The translations under genes were made by a program, and so were the position numbers. A stretch of DNA of 14,198 nt from an uncultured Tidjanibacter sp. (GTDB taxonomy: Bacteria > Bacteroidota > Bacteroidia > Bacteroidales > Rikenellaceae). The notes beneath the pieces are model-generated. The model saw nothing but the letters and a program-made list of their open reading frames with translations. It was not told where the DNA came from and did not search any database. Of this stretch, positions 1 to 7,054 are shown one piece after another. The stretch is from positions 1-14,198 of the forward strand of contig CAKUKW010000031.1 of assembly GCA_934663885.1 (NCBI GenBank). Reading direction: 5' to 3'. Within the stretch, counting starts at the first letter, position 1. Each line of letters begins with the position of its first letter.

Positions 1-3000
1 ACATACTCGCAAAGGATACTCAAAAAAGCTTTTATTATCGCAAAAGCAACTTTGATAAGTCCTTTAACAATGGACTCGGCATGATTCGCGACCGCGGTTA
101 TAAGACCATCTATTAGCGTGATCACAGTTTCGATAAGTAATGGGCCGGTGTCTTTTATCGTTTTGAGCACTGTTGAAATAAGTGCCGTTAAAAACTTCCC
201 GACCAGCGGCATCATAGCAGTTAAGCCATAGAGCAATCCAGTTAAAGAAGCCAAAATTGCTGCAATTCCACCTGCTCCAAGAGTAGCCAAAGTAACAAGA
301 GCAACGGTTATAGCGCCTATAGCCAAGCTAACGCCAAGAGCACCTAAGCCGATTGCCAGGATTGATTTAGCCAATGAGGCTAAGGCGATTGATGCTCCAG
401 ATACTAATTGTGCACCGGCTGCCAGGACCATAAGGCTTGTAAACATAGCACCTAATCCGACAGCAATTGAAATCAAGGACATCGATGCGAATATCTTGAT
501 TGGGATTGCCAAAGCAGTCAATGCGACAGTCATTGCGAGCAATGCTGGTGCCACACCGACAAGGTTACCGCTGGCTCCTTTCATGATTCCTATAGCAATC
601 GAGAACATGCCTAAAGCTGCTCCGAGTGAGATTAATCCTTTAGCAAGTGTGAATAATTTCATATGCCCCAATATAGATATTGGTATAGTTAACGCTGTTA
701 TTGCGAAAGCCAGAGCTAAAATTGTTCTGGAAGTGCCGGCAATATTGAGTCCACTCATCCCTTGTAAAGTGATAACCAAAGCACCCATAACAGTGGTTAT
801 TACGGTTAATCCTTGTATCAAGGCAGTTGGTTCCATAGTACCGAACAACTTAACTGCTTGGTACAAAATAATCATAGACACCGCGATTTCAATAATGTTC
901 TTCTTAGCATCTTTCAGATTGGACAATTCTGTTAAGCGAATAAATAATGAAATTTCAGTAAGCATCGCCGCCAAAGTGAATAAACCTTTTTTTATTTCGG
1001 AAGAATCAAGTTTGCTAAACGTTTTGATCGATGTAGCAAGCTTTTTTATAGCAAATGCAAATATGAGAATGCCGACCGAAGCTTTTACAATATCGGTATT
1101 TCCTCCCCATTTGCCAAGCGCTATTGCTGTTCCTGTTAAGCTAGACATTAAGGTAATCATAGCCGCCAAAGCAGGCCAAGTCTTATCCCATTCTTGGAAT
1201 TCCTTGCACTTAGCTAAAGCATCCGCAAGAGTTGAAATTGCTACGGATAAGATAACCATTGAAAGTGCAGCTTTGCTTGTTTTTGCGAAATCAAGTTTCA
1301 TCATGTCGGAGCTAAGCAACCAAAGTATACCAACCACTTCTCCAAGAAGAACCGAAATGCCAATTAAACCGGTTTTTAATCTCGCACTGTCGATAGTCGT
1401 CAATAGGGATAGTGAAACTGCAAGCGCGGTGACCGCAATACCGATTTTAAGTAAAGTATTTGCTTTCAAAGTATTCTGGTAGGATTCCAATGCTCCTTGT
1501 GCGGCACCTAATACGTCTTTTATAGCATCTCCGAACCCACCAACCTCTTTGGTAAGTTTCTTGAATGCTACAAAGATGCCTGTTAATAATCCGCTGCCAA
1601 TAAGGTCCGTAATTGTGACGCCAGTGAAAGCGCTTTTGATTGACTTGATGGCTGGCGCGAAGAACGCTTTAACCTTTTTCGCAAACTCAACTATTTTATT
1701 AACCGCTGTCGCGGAATCACTAGAAAGTTTATTAAATCCTTTCTGAAGATCCTTAACGGTCGAACTTGTTTCCGGTTTTCCTTTTACAAGAGCTTTTACT
1801 ACCTCTATAATAGTGTCTCTCAGCTTTTTCAACCGTTTGGTCAATGCCTCAAGCACCGCCTCAACTTCCTCGAAGTTTCGGACATCAACACCGGTTACTG
1901 TTTTAGTTAAATAGCCAAAGAACTCGCCAAGCAAAGCGAGTCCCTCTGAAACTTTTTGGGAAAGCTTTGCTGCGTTTCGGTATAAGTAATTGTAAATATC
2001 TTCGAGTTTCCAAAGCTCTTGTATTTTAGTTAGTAAAGAACCAACATATCCGAGAATCGTTGTAATAGCGTTTATTAATGGTGGAGCGATTGATGATATT
2101 AGAACCGCTGCGCTTTTTATTATAAATTTTAAAACTACGATAAACGGTTTTATCATTGAAAACAAACCACTAAACACACCTTTTATCTTGTTCGCGGTAT
2201 TCTCGCTGATAATAAGCTTTGACGTAAACTCTTGAATAGCAGCGGTGATATTGTATAACTGCTCGCCGGTCATAGGCGGAAAAATGTCAGTGAACGCTTC
2301 TTTTATAGGTTTGATTATACTTAATAATCCTTGGAAAACGTTCATGAGAGATTTCATTAAATTCTCTCTTCCGGACATTCGCCCTATCTTTTGAGATAAT
2401 TCATCGACGTTTATACTTCCATTTTGAACTTCTTCATTTAGCTTGCTTAACGCGGCTACTTGCTCTTCCGTGTAACCTAGATTCTTAAGCTGCTTCTCGC
2501 TGTATCCTTCAGTTTTTTTCGTAAGTTTAACAAGAGATTCTTTCAATATATCAGAAGTGAGCCATCCTTCTTTGAGTGAATCTTCAAAAGAGCCAGACTT
2601 TTTTATCATATCGTCGACTGCGACGCCATGTTCTTTTGCAACCTTCTTTATTGACTCAATATACCCTTCTCGATCCGCAATTCCCATACTAAGCATCTGC
2701 TCGAATCCGGAAGATAGACCCGAATTCAAAAGATCTATTCTACTTTGAGATGATTCGTTTATAACATTTGTTAGAACATCCGAGAATTCTGTCAAGGTTG
2801 ATTTAGCCTGTTCAAAGTCGCCAACAATAATTCTCCAGCTTTGTGACCAACCGGATTGTGCGGCTTCTTTAAGAACGTCCCATAACTGTGTAAATGTCTT
2901 AACCTTTGTAGCAGCGTCAGTCGCCGTTATACCCATCTTCTTAATCGCTGCTATTTGCTTGTCAGTATAGCCCTGCGCTTTTAGAGTTTTCTCGTTATAC

Positions 3001-3845
3001 TCGTCTGTGAACGTAGTAAAATGCTGCAATGTTTCGGTAAGGATTTCGGAAGTAAGCCATCCATGCTGTAAAGTTTCTCTGAATGATCCTTCTTTTTTTA
3101 TCATGGAGTCTATTGCAACACCATGAACACGAGCAGTTTCCATTAAAGCATCTTGGAACACTTGACCGCCCATACCAGCATTAACTACTGAGTTCCAGTC
3201 CATGAGTTTAACAGTACCGGAAGCTAATGCTTGCGAAAGCTGATACATTGCGGTTGATGCTTGCTGAGATGTTGAGCCAGACACCGCAGCTAAGTTGGCA
3301 ATACCCTGAATTGCATTTACAGAAGTGTCTAGTTTAACACCGGCTGCTGTAAACGTACCGATGTTTCTCGTCATCTCTGTGAAGTTATAAATTGTTAAGT
3401 CGGCATACTTGTTCAGTTCGTCAAGAGCTTTGTTAACATCTTTAATCGTCGCGCCTTCTTTTTGCGTATTTGCTAAAATAGTTTGCGTTGCATTAATCTG
3501 GGTTTCATACTCCTGAAAACCAGTTGTGATGGGCTCTATAGTCAAAGCCTTGATCATTCTTTTGCCGGCATTTACAGCAGAATTAGTTATGTTCTGCAAT
3601 GCAGTCATTCCTATGACACCAAGTTTAGAAAATTTGGCTGACAGCTGCTCTACCGTGCTTTGAAGTTGTGCTAATTGAAACGAATCCCCAGCTTTCTTAA
3701 GAGCATTTAAGTTCTTTACTGACGAACTTAAGTTTAAACTTCGCTTGAGTCGGTCTAATGATGACAAACTAGTTTTAATACCGCTCTCAAACTGGCGATT
3801 ATCAAATTCCATTTTGACAATCCGTTGGTCGATTGAGCTACTCAT
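1..3845 (-). CDS. Tape measure protein, 5' part (C-terminus beyond window)
   Basis: An open frame starts at the ATG at 3845 and stays open to the window edge, giving at least 1281 codons. The protein sets tail length and is expected to sit inside the tail tube and help DNA delivery. The N-terminus (MSSSIDQRIVKMEF) is followed by a polar, coiled-coil-like stretch, then a globular part carrying two copies of a GSF..(T/S)L..GWLTS module. From about residue 780 on (below about position 1500) the part I translated is strongly hydrophobic, for example SLISIAVGLGAMFTSLMVL near 423-480, as is usual for tape measures. The ATG overlaps the stop of the upstream gene by one base (TAATG) and has an AAGGAGG site. 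Length, order after the tail chaperones and hydrophobic arrays make the call secure; the gene is cut by the window and a C-terminal lysin domain cannot be excluded. Confidence 0.93.
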   Translation of the reverse strand, partial: MSSSIDQRIVKMEFDNRQFESGIKTSLSSLDRLKRSLNLSSSVKNLNALKKAGDSFQLAQLQSTVEQLSAKFSKLGVIGMTALQNITNSAVNAGKRMIKALTIEPITTGFQEYETQINATQTILANTQKEGATIKDVNKALDELNKYADLTIYNFTEMTRNIGTFTAAGVKLDTSVNAIQGIANLAAVSGSTSQQASTAMYQLSQALASGTVKLMDWNSVVNAGMGGQVFQDALMETARVHGVAIDSMIKKEGSFRETLQHGWLTSEILTETLQHFTTFTDEYNEKTLKAQGYTDKQIAAIKKMGITATDAATKVKTFTQLWDVLKEAAQSGWSQSWRIIVGDFEQAKSTLTEFSDVLTNVINESSQSRIDLLNSGLSSGFEQMLSMGIADREGYIESIKKVAKEHGVAVDDMIKKSGSFEDSLKEGWLTSDILKESLVKLTKKTEGYSEKQLKNLGYTEEQVAALSKLNEEVQNGSINVDELSQKIGRMSGRENLMKSLMNVFQGLLSIIKPIKEAFTDIFPPMTGEQLYNITAAIQEFTSKLIISENTANKIKGVFSGLFSMIKPFIVVLKFIIKSAAVLISSIAPPLINAITTILGYVGSLLTKIQELWKLEDIYNYLYRNAAKLSQKVSEGLALLGEFFGYLTKTVTGVDVRNFEEVEAVLEALTKRLKKLRDTIIEVVKALVKGKPETSSTVKDLQKGFNKLSSDSATAVNKIVEFAKKVKAFFAPAIKSIKSAFTGVTITDLIGSGLLTGIFVAFKKLTKEVGGFGDAIKDVLGAAQGALESYQNTLKANTLLKIGIAVTALAVSLSLLTTIDSARLKTGLIGISVLLGEVVGILWLLSSDMMKLDFAKTSKAALSMVILSVAISTLADALAKCKEFQEWDKTWPALAAMITLMSSLTGTAIALGKWGGNTDIVKASVGILIFAFAIKKLATSIKTFSKLDSSEIKKGLFTLAAMLTEISLFIRLTELSNLKDAKKNIIEIAVSMIILYQAVKLFGTMEPTALIQGLTVITTVMGALVITLQGMSGLNIAGTSRTILALAFAITALTIPISILGHMKLFTLAKGLISLGAALGMFSIAIGIMKGASGNLVGVAPALLAMTVALTALAIPIKIFASMSLISIAVGLGAMFTSLMVLAAGAQLVSGASIALASLAKSILAIGLGALGVSLAIGAITVALVTLATLGAGGIAAILASLTGLLYGLTAMMPLVGKFLTALISTVLKTIKDTGPLLIETVITLIDGLITAVANHAESIVKGLIKVAFAIIKAFLSILCEY
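2436..3128 (-). repeat. Two diverged repeats inside the tape measure protein
   Basis: Two copies of a roughly 65-residue module lie about 165 residues apart. The first covers about 2935-3128 (residues 240-304) and the second about 2436-2633 (residues 405-470). Shared landmarks in order are HGVA(I/V)D, MIKK.GSF, a (H/E)GWLTS(E/D)IL block, and a GYT(D/E)(K/E)Q(I/V)AA block. The copies are diverged, so this is an old internal duplication, not a recent repeat. Confidence 0.75.
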
Positions 3846-4219
3846 TAACCAAGCACCTCCTTCCACGCATCACTTGCAATTTTATCGAATATTGGTTGAA
3901 TAGCAGGATTGATATAATCACGACCTTGAACAAATCCGCCATTCTTTGTAGCATGTCCATACTGTAAAATTACAGCTATTGGAACGCCATTGTTTACATT
4001 GGAATTCGTCCAATATATAGCGTACGATCCTTTTTCCTTAACGATTTCATACCCCCACGAATTCGCAGTAAGACCGGTTCTTACTGGAGTATTTGCAGAT
4101 AGAGCATCTACTCCGATACTCCCGAATTTGTCAAGAACGGCTAAATAATCAAGTTTTTGGTTTCTCTTTAACAAATTTCTTGTTTTAGAGAAGTCACCTT
4201 TTTGTTCAAATCTAATCAT
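3845..4219 (-). CDS. HK97 gp10-like neck/tail component
   Basis: This 124-residue protein has the hallmark NTPVRTGLTANSW segment (about residues 63-75), which matches the TPV.TG.L..S pattern of the HK97 gp10 / tail-component family, followed by beta-rich sequence with an LQYGH motif and a C-terminal helix. Members of this family act at the head-tail joint or as tail-completion factors. The gene ends with a one-base overlap with the tape measure start. Its place is odd: canonical HK97-like orders put gp10 between the head connectors and the major tail protein, whereas here it follows the tail chaperones. The family call is fairly sure; the exact structural role is inferred. Confidence 0.75.
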   Translation of the reverse strand: MIRFEQKGDFSKTRNLLKRNQKLDYLAVLDKFGSIGVDALSANTPVRTGLTANSWGYEIVKEKGSYAIYWTNSNVNNGVPIAVILQYGHATKNGGFVQGRDYINPAIQPIFDKIASDAWKEVLG

Positions 4220-4228
4220 GATATTTCC

Positions 4229-4431
4229 TTACGAAAGTTCACAAACTCGTTTCTGAATTTTGTCATAATCGTATCCGGCATCAGTAAGTTTCTTTTTCAT
4301 TGCAAAACCATTCCCCCACTTTCCGGAAAGGACTTCCTTTGCAACATCATCGGTCGAACATATCTCTTGATACGCCGGTCATTATTTGCTGTAGCTTTCT
4401 TTTTTCCTCCATTTATCCTCGAGTATTCCAT
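4229..4431 (-). pseudogene. Small CW_7 (Cpl-7-like) wall-binding protein, apparently split by a frameshift
   Basis: Two short open stretches in different frames look like one protein. The first runs from an ATG at 4431 to a TGA at 4297-4299 and begins MEYSRINGGKKKATANNDRR, then IKRYVRP. The second, open from about 4378 and ending with TAA at 4229-4231, reads DDVAKEVLSGKWGNG and then KKLTDAGYDYDKIQKRV, which matches the repeat found in the Cpl-7/CW_7 cell-wall-binding domain (GKWGNG, AGYDY..(I/V)Q..V). The second part has no ATG, GTG or TTG upstream of its motif in its own frame. Joining them near 4351 by a -1 shift gives about 67 residues. The start overlaps the preceding chaperone gene by 19 bases and has an AAGGG site close by. 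It could be a decayed gene, a sequencing or assembly indel, or a recoded gene. The family call on the motif is good; the joined model is inferred. Confidence 0.6.
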
Positions 4432-4955
4432 TTAGCCCTTCGAGCTTTATTGATTTCGGAATTGCGTCTTGCAATCTCCCTGCTGTTCATTTTCTTCGGA
4501 GGGGCGTTTTTAACATTGCATACTCGTATTAATGTAAGTAAACGATTAAGATGCCACTTTTGATATTCGGAAGGAATACCAAGAGCAATCATCCAATAAT
4601 ATATAAGTTCGCTTGTAACTATCTCTCCGTTATTTGCGTTCGAGCCATCATTCCTGAACCATGTTGCGGTTTGACTATCCCCTATGTAATCTGTTATTTG
4701 AGACAACAACTCATTTGTGAGCCCCAAATACACAAACTTGTTTACATTCTGAGTGATGGTCATGCATCGGATATAGTCAAGCGTTTCTTCCTGTGTTTTT
4801 TCCTCTGTCCCTAGAAAGGGTTTATGCCATTTGGATTCCCATTTTGAAATTGCGACGAGAGAATGCTCAAGCTGCAAGGTTTGAGATTTTATGTAAATGA
4901 ATTCCTCTTTGACTTCATCGAAAATTTCAAACTCTGGGATTGTAATTCGAAGCAT
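4413..4955 (-). CDS. Tail-assembly chaperone-like protein (second of two)
   Basis: This 180-residue protein begins MLRITIPEFEIFDEVKEEF and contains LEHSLVAISKWESKWHKPF (about residues 29-47) and an EETLDYIRCMT block; the last 40 residues are basic and end in KARRAKWNTRG. I recognise this as a common protein between the gpG-like chaperone and the tape measure gene in Firmicute siphoviruses. By position it is likely a tail-assembly factor, equivalent to the gpT part of lambda gpGT, but no enzymatic motif is visible. It has its own GAGGTGAG ribosome site 18 bases after the upstream stop, so it is translated separately and not by frameshifting. Function is inferred from context. Confidence 0.65.
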   Translation of the reverse strand: MLRITIPEFEIFDEVKEEFIYIKSQTLQLEHSLVAISKWESKWHKPFLGTEEKTQEETLDYIRCMTITQNVNKFVYLGLTNELLSQITDYIGDSQTATWFRNDGSNANNGEIVTSELIYYWMIALGIPSEYQKWHLNRLLTLIRVCNVKNAPPKKMNSREIARRNSEINKARRAKWNTRG

Positions 4956-4973
4956 TCTCTCACCTCTTCTCGA

Positions 4974-5366
4974 TTAGTTTGCAGGAACCGCCACTTTATT
5001 CTCTGCGGGGATCTGTGGCATAACCTTGTTGACGAATTCCGAAGCTGCTTTTTCGTCGCTTAATAACTCAACAATGAGCTCGGAGTATGCTTCAGTTTGC
5101 TTAAAAGCGGTAGACAATTCTTCAGATTTAATAAAGCGTTTTCCGTCTCCGGATTTTTCTCCGTATGCCGTCAAGATCAATGTCTCAAACATGTTCATTA
5201 ATTTCTTAGAATCTTGCTCTGCGATCATTTTATTAAGCAGCTTCTCCATACCTCCAGATTCACTGAATTCTAAACGGATAATCTCTGCCTTTGACAAGTT
5301 GAACCAGAAATCCTCGGTTCTTGAATTTCCATCGTAGTCAGTATAAGTAATGGTCTTTTTTAACAT
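4974..5366 (-). CDS. Tail-assembly chaperone, gpG-like
   Basis: A 130-residue, mostly helical, acidic protein that starts MLKKTITYTDYDGN and continues with EDFWFNLSKAEIIRLEF, the N-terminal pattern typical of the gpG-like chaperones of Gram-positive siphoviruses. Such chaperones bind the tape measure protein and recruit tube subunits. It sits between the major tail gene and the second chaperone-like gene, as expected. A GAAAGGAG site lies about 9 bases before the ATG. It is the first gene after the intrinsic terminator at 5388-5425, so it is probably expressed from read-through. No slippery heptamer is visible near its 3' end. Confidence 0.75.
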   Translation of the reverse strand: MLKKTITYTDYDGNSRTEDFWFNLSKAEIIRLEFSESGGMEKLLNKMIAEQDSKKLMNMFETLILTAYGEKSGDGKRFIKSEELSTAFKQTEAYSELIVELLSDEKAASEFVNKVMPQIPAENKVAVPAN

Positions 5367-5387
5367 AATTTCGTTTCTCCTTTCGCG

Positions 5388-5425
5388 AATAAAAAATAAA
5401 AGAGGCTCTGTTTTATAAGAGCCTC
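5388..5425 (-). terminator. Intrinsic terminator after the major tail gene
   Basis: Read on the minus strand, GAGGCTCT and AGAGCCTC form a perfect 8-bp stem (5418-5425 with 5402-5409) with an 8-base loop, followed at once by TTTTATTTTTTATT (5388-5401). This is a standard Rho-independent terminator. There is no T-run on the other side, so it works only for minus-strand transcription. It lies 14 bases after the major tail stop and 22 bases before the next gene, so some read-through is needed to express the downstream tail genes. Confidence 0.88.
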
Positions 5426-5438
5426 ATAGATGTAATGT

Positions 5439-6107
5439 TTAACCAGCAGAAAACATTGTTGCGATTTCGTTAGGTAATGGAAGTCTAGGTTCTGTTGCGG
5501 TTCCGGTCTCGCCATCTTTACCATATAAGATGTCTTCTAAAGCGGCCAGCTTAGATGGATCTGCAGTTCTGGAATCAATAATCAAACAAGATGTCGGTCT
5601 TTTACCTGTGACTTCTACAGGAGTTGTTGTAATACTCCAAGATAAAGTCATAGGTTCCGGAGAATCATTTACTGTCTGATAGTTTCTTTCAGATGGAGCT
5701 GCAACTGCCCCATAAACTAAATGAAGCTTATAACCCTTTTCATCTCCATCGGTATCATTTCCGACTCTTGTTCTATAGCAAAGACCGAATGCACTTCTCT
5801 TCTGCTGACCAATCTTAACACCAGCCGCTAATTCTGCGGAACCATCACATTCCTCGAATTCATCCGGATATGTGTACGCCTCGATTGTCGCGCCGAATTC
5901 TTCGACAGATGTGAGATTAAGATACTTAATATTGTCAGCATAGAATGGAGATGCCTCAGCTCCAGATGGAGATTCGCTAACGGATGTCAAGCCATTCCAC
6001 GCCACGCCTTTTGGGTATGCGCCATTAGCCTGAACATAAAGTACACCATGGTCAACGCCCGTTTCATAAAAGCGTTCGCCAATTTTATCCCATACAAGTT
6101 TTGCCAT
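5439..6107 (-). CDS. Major tail (tube) protein
   Basis: A 222-residue protein starting MAKLVWDKIGERFYETGVD. It shows the layout of Gram-positive siphovirus tube proteins: an early GVLYV...YPKGVAWNGL segment, EEFGATIEAYTYPDEFEECDG (about residues 69-89), an AFGLCYRTRVGND block, and the late LSWSITTTPVEVTGKRPTS segment. Many copies polymerise into the tail tube around the tape measure. It has a strong AGGAGG site 7 bases before the ATG and a terminator immediately after its stop, consistent with high expression. No sheath gene follows, which favours a siphovirus over a myovirus. Confidence 0.88.
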   Translation of the reverse strand: MAKLVWDKIGERFYETGVDHGVLYVQANGAYPKGVAWNGLTSVSESPSGAEASPFYADNIKYLNLTSVEEFGATIEAYTYPDEFEECDGSAELAAGVKIGQQKRSAFGLCYRTRVGNDTDGDEKGYKLHLVYGAVAAPSERNYQTVNDSPEPMTLSWSITTTPVEVTGKRPTSCLIIDSRTADPSKLAALEDILYGKDGETGTATEPRLPLPNEIATMFSAG

Positions 6108-6118
6108 GTTGTTTCCTC

Positions 6119-6424
6119 CTAATAATAAAGTAAAAAGACATCATGATTCAGATTGTCACTGACATAATGTCTTAAAAAACGGGAAGAAGGCAGCGACGCC
6201 ACCCTCTCCACAATGTTGCTATCTGGGTCGTAATCAATAACCAGAAGTTCATAAAAGTGTCGTTTATTATAAATCCGATTATCAGCATAATCGCCTCGGA
6301 TGTCTTCTCTAGAGTAAACTATTGCTGGATACTCCATTTTGACGTTTTCCGGGGGCTGATAATACACATGATTGCTCCCAAGAGTCTTGCAAAGAATCTT
6401 ATGAAGATCTATCCTAGTTCCCAT
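6119..6424 (-). CDS. Tail terminator-like neck protein
   Basis: This ORF can be read from a TTG at 6439, but the ATG at 6424 is preferred because a GGGGGTG site lies 6 bases upstream and overlaps that TTG; the product is then 101 residues starting MGTRIDLHKILCKTLG. It carries YYQPPENVKMEYPAIVYSR and ends with RHYVSDNLNHDVFLLYY, both typical of the small proteins found just before the major tail gene in Firmicute siphoviruses. By position it fits the protein that caps the tail tube at the neck. It overlaps the upstream gene by 11 bases. The role is inferred from context and family resemblance. Confidence 0.65.
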   Translation of the reverse strand: MGTRIDLHKILCKTLGSNHVYYQPPENVKMEYPAIVYSREDIRGDYADNRIYNKRHFYELLVIDYDPDSNIVERVASLPSSRFLRHYVSDNLNHDVFLLYY

Positions 6425-6731
6425 TATAAACACCCCCAAGAGTTAATAGTAATCTCGGATATTGAACCTCTACTCCGGTTATTTTCCATTTCGTCCCCAT
6501 GAATTTAACATACTGCATCGAATGGAAGTTTTCATAGGCGAATGGATCGGCTAAAATACTGATGTCATTAGCAATGTTGATGTCATCATTTACCTTATCA
6601 ACTCCTTGAAGCTTCTTCGTATTACGAATCAATTCGCCTTTGTATAAACGTTCCGTAATTTTAGGAACCCATACGCCGGGACGCTGCTCGACCGTTATTA
6701 TGTATCCTATTTCGCCATAAAACTTAGCCAT
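6414..6731 (-). CDS. Head-completion / stopper-like neck protein
   Basis: A 105-residue, beta-rich protein starting MAKFYGEIGYIITVEQRPGV. The WVPKITERLYKGELIRNTKK segment, the ISILADPFAYEN block and the C-terminal VKFMGTKWKITGVEVQYPRL resemble small head-tail adaptor (stopper) proteins, in which a compact beta barrel closes the portal channel after packaging. It sits between the capsid genes and the tail-terminator-like gene, where this function is expected. A GGGTGAT site precedes the ATG. Sequence motifs in this family are weak, so the call rests largely on size, fold-like pattern and place. Confidence 0.6.
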   Translation of the reverse strand: MAKFYGEIGYIITVEQRPGVWVPKITERLYKGELIRNTKKLQGVDKVNDDINIANDISILADPFAYENFHSMQYVKFMGTKWKITGVEVQYPRLLLTLGGVYNGN

Positions 6732-6741
6732 TTATATCACC

Positions 6742-7032
6742 CTACTGAGCAGCAGAAGTGATCGACTTCAAAGTAGCTGCGTTGGATGCACCAATAGTAA
6801 CATAAGTGACTGTAGCAGTTCCACTAGCTACCTTGCAGGTCGCAGGGATGTACTTAGCACCGGCGTCGACAATGAGCATCCCCTTCTCAAATAAATTTTC
6901 GAGGGTTGCGGCATCGATTTTAGTCTTGCATGCAGAATCCGCGTAGGCATAAGTTTCCCCAGCTTTTACATACACATATGTAGCTGCTACATTCTTGTCT
7001 TCTGCTCTTTTAAAAAGTCTATCTAATTTCAT
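6742..7032 (-). CDS. Small capsid-associated protein, possibly head fibre/decoration
   Basis: A 96-residue protein directly after the capsid gene, with a strong AGGAGGG site. The first 12 residues are basic and helical (MKLDRLFKRAED); the rest is alanine/threonine-rich and beta-like, with YVYVKAGETYAYADSACKTK, LENLFEKGMLIVDAGAKYIP and GTATVTYVTIG. Proteins with this VDAG.KYIP pattern after the major capsid gene are often labelled head fibre or head decoration proteins. The short basic N-terminal helix could be the capsid contact. I am confident that it is a real gene and only moderately so about decoration. Confidence 0.5.
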   Translation of the reverse strand: MKLDRLFKRAEDKNVAATYVYVKAGETYAYADSACKTKIDAATLENLFEKGMLIVDAGAKYIPATCKVASGTATVTYVTIGASNAATLKSITSAAQ

Positions 7033-7054
7033 TATTTAGCCCTCCTAACATAAA

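Noticed and set aside
496..1482. Plus-strand ORF of 328 codons
   Set aside because: It is antisense to the open tape measure frame, has skewed repetitive composition (many A, I, V, K and S), no ribosome site and no family resemblance; it arises from the hydrophobic-rich codons on the other strand.
4399..4405. A AAA AAG heptamer as a programmed -1 frameshift site
   Set aside because: It is in the right phase for the small frame starting at 4431, but the -1 frame meets TAA at 4382-4384 within 7 codons, so it cannot join the CW_7-like part.
4348..4412. Tiny 21-codon ORF directly after the second chaperone stop (TAAATG)
   Set aside because: It has no ribosome site and no recognisable motif, and it lies inside the better-supported split CW_7-like gene in another frame.
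4956..4973. Programmed frameshift joining the two tail chaperone genes, as in lambda gpG/gpGT
   Set aside because: The first gene ends with a normal stop, an 18-base gap follows, and the second gene has its own GAGGTGAG site and ATG; no slippery heptamer was seen near the junction.
6425..6439. Upstream TTG start for the tail-terminator-like gene
   Set aside because: The TTG overlaps the likely ribosome site GGGGGTG, and the ATG at 6424 has correct spacing and matches the usual family start.
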